From Aldrovandia affinis (taxonomy: Eukaryota > Chordata > Actinopteri > Notacanthiformes > Halosauridae), in NCBI GenBank assembly GCA_029706075.1, contig JAINUG010000108.1:1860001-1924000 (forward strand): a DNA stretch of 64,000 bases. Direction: 5' to 3'. Of the stretch, positions 1 to 8,320 are shown one piece after another; within the stretch, counting starts at the first letter, position 1; each line of letters begins with the position of its first letter. The translations under genes were made by a program, and so were the position numbers. The notes under the pieces are model-generated. The model saw only the letters and a list, made by a program, of their open reading frames with translations. It did not search any database and was not told the origin of the DNA.

Positions 1-364
1 TGACTTCAGATTTTTTTTAAACTATGACAGAAGTATGAACCTATTAGCCAGTGGGTAAAACACTGAGATAATAAAGAAAATGTTGCCTCGTTAAAATTGA
101 TCAATATTAGAGCGAATGCCTTTAATCACTGAATTATTTTCACACCTGACAGAGAAAATCCAGTGCAAAGCCAAGCATTTTTCATTCACTTGTACGGGCC
201 TATTATACCCCTACAACAAAGACTTAATCAAAAGACCTTAAATGGCAATTTAAAATTTAGAATGCCCAATCGTATTCTTAAGCCATGCTCTATGAAATCC
301 CTGCTGTTAATTTGGGAGAGCATAGACAAGCACGTGCTCTCCTCCGAAACACGTGATGAACATG

Positions 365-578
365 GCAGGCAGTGTGGTATAATGGTTAGGGAACTGGGCT
401 TGTAATGTTATGGTTGCAGGTTCAATCCCCAGGTGGGACACTGTTGTTGTACCCTTGAGCAAGGTACTTAACCTGAATTGCTTCCGTTAATATCCAGCTG
501 TATAAATGGATTGTAAAGAAATGTAAAACTGTAAGTCACTCTGGATAAGAGCATCTGCTAGATGCCTGTAATGTAATG
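365..578 (+). mobile_element. tRNA-derived SINE with UnaL2-like tail (copy 1)
   Basis: The head contains a pol III A-box-like stretch (TGGTATAATGGTTAGG) and a B-box-like GGTTCAATCCC. The body 'TTGAGCAAGGTACTTAACCT' and the tail 'CTCTGGATAAGAGCATCTG' are followed by TGTAATGTAATG. The same body and tail recur at 32637, 48097 and 54424. TGTAA-type 3' repeats are known from eel UnaL2 and UnaSINE elements. Confidence 0.85.
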
Positions 579-589
579 TCTTTTCACAC

Positions 590-880
590 CGCAGTCTACA
601 AGTTGCGCTTACACAGACATGAGTCAGAGGAAGACACATTGTGCACAGCTTTATACCGGCAGACTGTGGGCAGGGGTAGCTGGTACGTGACGAGACACAG
701 ACAACCCTGCCGACTGGATCACTTCCTCTCTGGGCGACGCATAATTGGTGGTAGCATCACCCAGGGAAGGAGTGATCCAGTCGGCCAGATTGCCCATGTC
801 TCGTCACGGGGGTTTAGCCTAGCCACAGCATGGATTCGATACCAGCCCCACACTAGAACAGTGCCCAGCAGCCCCGAGAA
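590..880 (-). mobile_element. SINE-like unit containing a 42-bp foldback
   Basis: Read on the minus strand, a B-box-like GGTATCGAATCC (around 831-842) leads into a body with a long imperfect inverted repeat. The arm near 685-727 (GTGACGAGACAC ... CCGACTGGATCACTT) is complementary to the arm near 770-812 (AGTGATCCAGTCGG ... GTCTCGTCAC). The sequence between the arms resembles the GACGCATAATTGG block of some fish tRNA-derived SINEs. The boundaries are approximate. Confidence 0.5.
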
Positions 881-2369
881 GGAAATTGAATACAGCGCTG
901 TCCATGCCTCATAAATAAAGTAATTCCTCACCACCCTATGGAAAAAAAGAAGAAAAAAAAGCTGGGGAAAAAAAAAACATATTCAGAGACTTCGCAGAAC
1001 GGGAGTCTGGGGTGGAGGGGGGGCACCTTTTAGGACACCTTAGCCTCTCGACAACAGCTGAGACAACCTCCATCTGTTTAAAACACAAGTGAGCACATTG
1101 AGTGGCTCTACCAGATGCACTATTTACAGGGCAGCTGCTGGCATCTGCCAACTGGGCGGGACTTCCTGACACGGACGGCGAGGGGTGGCTGGCACCATTC
1201 CACAGAAAACGGTGCATGCGTGACCCCGTTCTGAGTTGCCAGGCACATTCCGAACAGCCTCCTCACTCCCTCATCCACTTGGTAAAACTGATCTCTGATC
1301 AGTGTGGGTGGGGGTCTTGGCGCGAGTCACCGAGCCGCTCGCTTTGTGCGCACTGATCGGAGGCCTGCCGGGGCGGCCTGAAAGGGTTCAGCACGTCGCC
1401 TCGGCCTCATCCTCTGCCCGAACTCTGGAGGGCTTTGAGCTGCCGGATCTCCCGATTCGGTGTGCAGCATAGCAGCCAGGCATAACCGGACGCCTCACAA
1501 ATACGACTCCATTTCACTTGCCATCTCTTTTCTAGACAGGAGTTCAGGCTATCCAATAGAACAACATAAAGGGCAAACTGATAGACCTCAAAGGATGGGA
1601 TTAATACCACTCGTGTACCTCCTTTGACATTCTGCATTAGAACGAAAACCCTTTCAACACTATCTGAGAGCAGGCAGAAAGCAGATTACTGTAGCAGGTC
1701 CCTGGGCAGGGGGACAACTGAGCGACAACTGACACGCCAAATGCTCAACCTGTAGTGTAGGGGCAAGGGACAGCTGGAAGAGGGGGCCGATGGGTCCCAG
1801 CCCCCGCAGGCAGGCACTTACAGGGTCGTTCACTCACACCAACGAGACCGAGTCTGAAGCGGGTGTCATCAGGACTGAGCATGCGACAATACACTTTATT
1901 TGTATAGAACCTTTCATACAACTGATTGCAGCCCAAAGTTCAAGCGCAGAGCCAGTCCAATCTCGGTTGCTTTGATGGAATGCATCTGCCCACGGAATTG
2001 CAATCGCCTCCATCACTTGTTGGTAGAAAGAGGATGTTGCCGCCCCATGTGTGTTTGTCCGTCTGTCTGTCTGTCTGTCCGAGAGCAGAATAACTGTGAC
2101 ATTTGGTGGTGGATCTGATTGACAACATTTAAAATGACTAGCTTTGGACACAAGAAGGAATAATTAGACCTACATTTGAGGTCTGCTGAGTATTGCGCAT
2201 GAGGTATTTACAAACAGGTGATCTAGCGTGATGCCCTCGATCATACCTTTCATTTTAAAAGGTAATTTAAGGAGACGTATGGGTGGCAGAGGCATGGAAT
2301 ACCCTTTTATTAAGAAGCATTTTGAACAATTACATCATAGCCTGTGTCCACACCCACACAATGCAGACT

Positions 2370-2395
2370 GAAAGAAAGAAAGAAAGAAAGAAAGA
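2370..2395. repeat. (GAAA)n microsatellite
   Basis: About six uninterrupted GAAA units. Confidence 0.95.
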
Positions 2396-2829
2396 ATCGT
2401 GCCTTACTTTGTTCAGTAAATGACGGCCAATCAGCCACTGTTTAGAAAGTTCATAATAAATGAAAAGCAGTTTTATGTTATGTATTCCTTTCCCCCCCCG
2501 CTGTACCGAAAACGTACCGAACCGTGACTTCAAAACCGAGATACGTACCGAACCGTGATTTTTGTGTACCGTTACACCCCTAGTGTCGGTAAATGCACCT
2601 TTCAGTCGGTCATGGTGACAGCACCTGCCCCTTGTCGCTTGGGCGTTGGCCCCCCGGCCCGGAATGTGGGTGAGGAGCTCAGGTGGGGCAGGAGTGCACC
2701 CTCGGGCTGTGGAGGCCCTTTCCACTCACTCTCCCGGGACACGGTACAACGGGCTCTGCTGGTTAAGCCGGCTTCACTCCACGGGCCCCACAGACTTGTG
2801 CTCCCGACCGCTTTTTTATTTGTATTATT

Positions 2830-3163
2830 TTTATTTTATTTTTTTTTTTTTTTATTTTTCTCCCAATTTGGTAGCCAATTACTCCCGCCGTTCTTAGTTC
2901 AATCCCCTCCCTCGTAGTTCGCTGCCGTAGCCCTGTGAAGCCCTTGCGAAGCATTGCCTCCTCCGAGACAGCACTCGTCATGCTGTCGACTGTAATTCCA
3001 GTACCCCAGAACCAGTCCTGTGCGCAGCAAACTGTGTCGGCTTCCCTCCCCCCTCCCTGGGGCGGACAGGGCCAGGGCCGACTCTGGCGCGACGGGGAAT
3101 CGAACCCCGGTCGCCGTGGCCAGCGTCGGACGTTGAAACCACTAGACCACGCGGGAGGCCCCC
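2830..3163 (-). mobile_element. tRNA-Glu-like SINE, family A (copy 1)
   Basis: Minus strand: the head GGCCTCCCGCGTGGTCTAG carries the A box TGGTCTAGTGG and is followed by the perfect B box GGTTCGATTCC. The body contains the complement of CCTGGGGCGGACAG, and the 3' tail reads AATTGGCTACCAAATTGGGAG and then A-rich. The head resembles a tRNA-Glu/Asp type. The head, body and tail are shared with the 38861 and 57849 copies. Confidence 0.85.
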
Positions 3164-3957
3164 CGACAGCCACTTCTATCCGATATCATAGAGTTCCTCA
3201 CAATGACAGTTTACTCGTGTCTGAGGTTTAACAGCCACACTCACCACATAAACGTTATAAATGGAGGTTTCATTTAAAAAAGACCACCACTGGACATGAA
3301 TGTAGTCCATCGCAACGCACACAAAACAAGACAGCGGGCTACTTTTGTCAGTGACTCGTTCCCACACTCGTGCACGCACACTAGCACCTGTTATGTCATC
3401 ACATCTGTGAAAAATCGCCCCGAGTCCATGTGTCAGAATTCACAAGCTGTGAGAGGAAAACAGGCTGTGTACAGACTAGTATCTATCTGTACAGTATCGC
3501 ATTGGCAAAGTCCATGAGAGTTATTTGGAGAAATTAGCATAACCCCGTCGTTTGAAAAAGAGCTTTCATTTTCTTTCAATAATAGTGTCATTCAGAAGGG
3601 TTTTTTTCTGTTAAATACTGCTGGGAGAAGATGAAATAACCAGTCAAAAAATACAAAAGGCTATTATTTCCCTTTTTATTTTTAGGGGTTGGTGACATTT
3701 GTTTGTAGTGCGATCATTTCCTGTGCTATGCACTAAATGTTGAAGCTTCTCCCCCCCAGTTTTTTTGAGAAAACTCTTCAGTTAACAAGTTTTAAATATC
3801 AACATCTTAGCTGTTGGGTGGAACACATAACGATGCATGCTCTGGCCTCCAATCTAACAAACTGACCAAACTGATTTAAACAAATCAACATCACTTCTGA
3901 AAGAGTTACCAGCATCACATTATTTCCACAAGTTTAGGTTAAGATTTTATATATAAC

Positions 3958-4361
3958 GGGCCTCCGATAGCGTAGCGGTCTAACGCATCCGTATTGGCTG
4001 GTCCTTTTAGAGTGCAAGCTGCCTATCGCGGTCGCGGTTTGAAACCAGACTGTACCAGACCAGCCCTGGTGGGGAGCCCCGATTAGGGGCGGCATTTGCC
4101 TGTCAGCCCTGGGGGGATGGGGGAGAGTGAGGGTGAGCCGCAATAAATTCACAAAGAAGCGTGCAAGGGTGACTCCGGAAGGTGGGTGAGTGAATTCCGT
4201 CTCGAAGGAAGCAGAGTTTGCTGCCCTCTGAGAATTAGCTCGCCTCGTAGAAACGGTCGGCGAGTTTGTGTGGGGAGGGCAAATCGAAATAAATACAGGG
4301 TATAATCGGCCACTAAATTGGGAGAAAAATGGGAAAAAATCTGAAACAAAAAAAAAAAAAA
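3958..4361 (+). mobile_element. tRNA-derived SINE, family A (copy 2, variant head)
   Basis: Starts GGGCCTCCGATAGCGTAGCGG, a different tRNA-like head from copy 1, but ends with the shared tail ATCGGCCACTAAATTGGGAG followed by AAAATGGGAAAAAATCTG and poly(A) to 4361. Confidence 0.8.
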
Positions 4362-4395
4362 TGTGTATATATACACACATCTGTACGCACGCACA

Positions 4396-4879
4396 CAGGG
4401 GTAGACAAAATAATGGAAACAGCAAACATTATGAATAATTATTAACTAATAAGGAGTTGGCCACCCTTTGCCTTAAGAACAGCTTCAATCCTTCTTGGAA
4501 TGCTGTTACACATTCTAGTGGGATACTAAACCATTCTTCAAGAAGGACAGCCTCCTCCAGTTATTTCAGAGATGAAAGCAGTGGAAATCTGCTCCACACT
4601 CTACATTCCAGAACTTCCCATAAAGGTTCAATTATGTTTAGATCTGGTGCTCATCCTCCTTATGTTCATGAAACCACTCCTGAATCCATTTAGTAATGTG
4701 TATGGGGGCATTATCGTAAGCTTACCATTTCTGTGACTGACGTACCTGCAATTCTGGCACTATTTGACCTCTCTGAGTTCGCTTTAAAAACTCACATAAT
4801 ACTTTCTAATTGTGATCCATTTAGTTCAAAATATGATTCCTTTTTCATTTGGAGTTTCCATTATTTTGTCTGGCCCCTG
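4396..4879 (-). mobile_element. Deleted Tc1-like transposon with terminal inverted repeats
   Basis: The ends are inverted copies: CAGGGGTAGACAAAATAATG at the left and the complement CATTATTTTGTCTGGCCCCTG at the right. Near 4620-4650 the minus strand resembles the Tc1 SPDLN region (SPDLNIIEP), so this is a ~484-bp internally deleted Tc1/mariner copy. No open transposase frame remains and no clean TA duplication is visible at the left end. Confidence 0.75.
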
Positions 4880-6240
4880 TATATATTAAGCCTACATCTT
4901 GCAGTTCTGTACACTATATTTCATGGACAATGGAACTCAGTATTTACAGTATTTACAAAGTTAAGGACAACAGCACCTATCAATTTGACTGAATCTGGGA
5001 CTTAAAACCAGTCCCAGTTCATCACAGTGTTAAAAATATGAGACTGCAAAATTGTACAAGAAGTAGGCCGAACAACGTATTCCCTGGATGTGACAGAAGA
5101 ATTAGTGACTATTGCATAATACAATAATAAAACCAAACAAACAAGAGATGCATTTATGGTCTTTTATGTAGCATGAACTTTATATGGCCTTTGCAGTCAT
5201 ACATGAGCTGTGATTAAATACTATAATGTACCCTCTGGAAAAAGCATCTGTAATGCAGTTCCTATGCGGTGCTGAATTGTTTTATAAATAGGCGGACAAC
5301 GGTGAAGGCAACTAAGTGCTTCAGTGCGGTATTGATTTCCTTGTGTTATGAGTCCAGTATTCAGGACAGTGAATACTGAAAAGCCCTAACGTTAGTTTAC
5401 AGAGTCCACAGCACTCCTTAGCATGCAGTACAATATTATTGACCTAATTGACTTGGCCGATCCATAATGGAACCACAATGTTCCCTTTTCACCATGGAAG
5501 TGTAAATCAATTGTTTAACATCATTGTGACCAATCGAAATAAATTTACAAAACAAATAATGGAACCACAATGTAATCAATTGTACATCAGTTCGTTTAAC
5601 TCTAAGACTAAGACAGTCAAACATAAAGAGAGAACCTGTGTGTGTTTGTATAGAATTGAAATAACCCTTGTGTGTGTGTTTCAGTCTTTTTAACAGCCCA
5701 GTATTAAAACCTAAATAATTAAATAAGGATAGTTAACAATCGCTACGGCGATTTCTAAATTACTCTAACTTTTTAACTTTATCGCTGCCTAAATTAATGT
5801 CTAGATGGATGTTTAGATAGTGACCAACGCTAGCTATCTTGCTAACTCATAAGTATAGCTAACGTTACTCAATTAGCAACCATTAATTAGTTCGTTAGTT
5901 ACAATGGCTATATTCCAAGTAGCGCTAATAAGTAGAATTCCCACTAGCTAGCGAAGTTAAGTTTCCTGGCTAGCTCGATCGTGTCACAATCACAGCCAGG
6001 AAGCGATCTGTCAACGTGGAGTTTCGTTAGTTGATCACTCGGTTTCGCGGCCGCCGTGCCTACTGATCAGCTAGTTTGCTAACAGATAAGCATTTCAAAC
6101 AAGGCTACATAATTAACCTATTAGCGACAAAAACTGAAAACCTATCCAGGTAGGTGTAAATTGTATCCGATGGCCCACATAGCTTCCATTCGCGCTGCCT
6201 TCACACCGCATGCGAACGCATTCTAATATTAAGAGCTCAC

Positions 6241-6525
6241 CTCTAGTTTGTGGTTAAGTTGGAAGATGGTCTGCGCTTTGTGGCAAAGCTGGGCAAAGCA
6301 GGAGCTGAGACTTGTCATCTTTTGTCGGCCCTCGTAGGTGATGTCTGCTTGATCCGGATCGATCTCTCCAAGTAATAAATCCACGTCCACGAACGCCTTG
6401 TCAAACTCCTTTTCCAGGACCTCCAACCATCGGAACATCGACATCCCAGAGCCAGAGCCAGGGCCAGGGCCGGCGAGAGCCGATCTTTGGGCAGCAGGAG
6501 AGACACCGCCGGCCGTTGCAGACAT
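6241..6525 (-). CDS. gopc: GOPC exon 1 (Golgi-associated PDZ and coiled-coil protein), N-terminal coding exon
   Basis: Encodes the first 95 residues of GOPC (PIST/CAL), a peripheral trans-Golgi scaffold that binds membrane cargo such as CFTR through a PDZ domain and steers it between lysosome and surface. The exon has a variable Gly/Pro/Ala-rich start followed by a block containing [18 protein letters not shown] and then [20 protein letters not shown], which matches vertebrate GOPC nearly residue for residue up to NHKLE. The start is the ATG at 6525 (MSATAGG), which resembles the mammalian MSAGG start; an in-frame ATG at 6543 is less likely. The exon ends in phase 0 at a GTGAGC donor just left of 6241. 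The coiled coil and PDZ exons are not in the window; the gene continues off the left edge. Confidence 0.95.
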
Positions 6526-7102
6526 TTCAGACAGCGCAAGCAACCAGCTTTGCTACTTGTCAGGTAAAGGCAGTGCTTTGTTTTCCCTTCTGTTCTGCTG
6601 CTATCTATGTCTATAATTTGGTATATCGTCAATTAATCTAAAAACGGGCACTTTTGGCGCCTGTTACCAATTTCAATCTCTCGAGAAGGGCTATTTTTGA
6701 GATTCCGTCTTCAGCTCTCTGCGGACCCGGAAATAGGAAATTGGAGACAGGGGATTGCAGGGTATCGACTACCACTGCCTGCCACACAGCGAGCGTCTGT
6801 AGACAAAAAGCAGCCAAATGCAGATCTAATCGATCAGGAGTTGTCAAAACAAACCAAAGCTTTCCTGTCGTATCATTGTCTTGGGTGTTTAACATTGTTC
6901 TTCTTTATGTACTTTTCCAAATTGGAATAGAATGAATGGAGTGCTTTTAGAAACAGATTAAATGCTTCCTAGGAAGTTTTCTTTCCTAGTTGTTTATGTG
7001 AACTCCTCCCTCTGTCGGAAATCTGCCTCCTGGCCTATATTTTATTTTGACGAGGTGGGCACAGGGTAGAATTGTGAAGAAGGAGAACAGAGGCGATATG
7101 TA

Positions 7103-7229
7103 CAAAGATTCTAAGCGTAGAAGTGCTGATCTAGGATCAGTTTAGCCTTTTAGCTCATGATGGATATAGTTAGGATATGGACAGGGGAAACCTGATCCTA
7201 GGTCAACACTCCTACTCCTAGAATCTTTG
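7103..7229. mobile_element. Palindromic MITE
   Basis: The left arm CAAAGATTCTAAGCGTAG continues with a GATCTAGGATCAG block. The right arm contains CTGATCCTAGGTC and ends CCTAGAATCTTTG. The arms are complementary over about 38 bp and enclose a ~50-bp centre. Similar 'GATCTAGGATCAG' palindromes are dispersed in several teleost genomes (recalled, not searched). Confidence 0.7.
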
Positions 7230-8089
7230 CACCCACAGATAACCACAAAATAATCGAATGTATTTAGGTATCTTTGTCCAAAAAAACAGAACATCTATAG
7301 ATTACAGATGGAGGTCATATGAGCTTTGCAGGCTTAGTTAGCCCTAAAAAAGGTGGCACTATATTTAATGTTACATAGAAAATACAATATATCAGCAATT
7401 TAACATGTAAAATATGATAAAATCACAGTTATTTCATATGAATCATTGCTACTTACTGCACTTTTATGTGTAGGTGTGTAACAAGATATAATATAATATT
7501 TTAACATGTTCTTCTGTGTTTGAATATACAAAATATTTCACACATAGATGCTGATGTTTTCTATTTCAGTTTGTCTTCTGCAACTGCATCATCGAGACGT
7601 CTGTCTGTCCTACCATGAACTAGAATTGAGAAGCCGGACTTCCCGTGGCTCCTTATCCGAACGTTTTCTATTGATAAAGACGAGGAAATCCTGGATGCAT
7701 AGAACACCTGAGGCAATGGAGGTTATCAACTGCCAAGACAATAAAGGGACTGATCATTAACTAATCAGCCTCATTATATTACTTTAGAAGTCATGGTGAA
7801 GTTAGTTATCTCCGTCTAGACAAAAAAAGAGACAGCACTTAGGGCAGTTCCTTTATCATTGAACTTAAAAGACAGTCAAGTATTGAAAGACAAAGGAAAT
7901 TGCATTTGTTCAACAGAATGGGCGGTAAATTGTTTATCAGCAAGTTTCTCACGTCCACAAACAGAAGGGCAATCTATTACTGTTTGTCAGTTCCTTGTCA
8001 GTGTCAAATGTTGTTTTTAAGCAAGATAAAATCTCGGCCATTGTTCCAAACCTTGCAAAGAAAGCCCACTCTCACCGACTAAGCAGAAC

Positions 8090-8097
8090 TATTTAAG
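8090..8097 (+). promoter_or_regulatory. TATA-like box upstream of nephrocan
   Basis: TATTTAAG lies 38 bp before the nephrocan ATG. If it is used as a TATA box, transcription would start roughly 10-15 nt before the ATG, giving a very short 5' leader. An upstream non-coding exon cannot be excluded. Confidence 0.35.
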
Positions 8098-8134
8098 CAG
8101 CAGAGTCAATCCCTGACTTGGCAGGAATATCACA

Positions 8135-8320
8135 ATGTTGTTTCTCTTGCTTTTCATGTATGCATCAATGCAACCTTATAGCTGCATTTCATGTCCAAAG
8201 AAATGTTTCTGTGAATATGCAAAATCAGTACAGTGTTTCAGGGTACAAGCTGTCCCTTCAGACATCCCAAAAGATGCAAGGAAGCTAAACTTGGGATACA
8301 ACCACATCAAGGAGTTAAAG
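8135..8320 (+). CDS. nepn: Nephrocan exon 1 (signal peptide, LRRNT)
   Basis: The ATG at 8135 has A at -3 and opens a hydrophobic leader MLFLLLFMYASM, then the CPKKCFCEYAKSVQC cysteine cluster and the first LRR (LNLGYNHIKELK). The exon is 62 codons and ends in phase 0 at a GTAAGG donor. Confidence 0.9.

Larger units (their letters stand above)
1..6240 (-). other. gopc: GOPC intron 1 (partial)
   Basis: Lies downstream of the exon 1 donor on the minus strand. I saw no GOPC coiled-coil or PDZ exon on the minus strand here. Contents are repeats: a UnaSINE-like element, a foldback SINE-like unit, two copies of a tRNA-derived SINE, a Tc1 remnant, microsatellites and AT-rich unique sequence. The short ORFs in it have no recognisable domain. 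Confidence 0.75.
6526..8134. other. Intergenic region between GOPC and nephrocan
   Basis: Contains the GOPC 5' flank (GC-rich just right of 6525), a palindromic MITE at 7103-7229, and otherwise AT-rich unique sequence. I see no supported exon; the 70-codon frame at 7548-7760 has no recognisable domain. Confidence 0.6.

Noticed and set aside
7548..7760. 70-codon frame upstream of nephrocan as an extra exon
   Set aside because: No similarity to nephrocan or a signal peptide, and nephrocan exon 1 already starts with its own leader.
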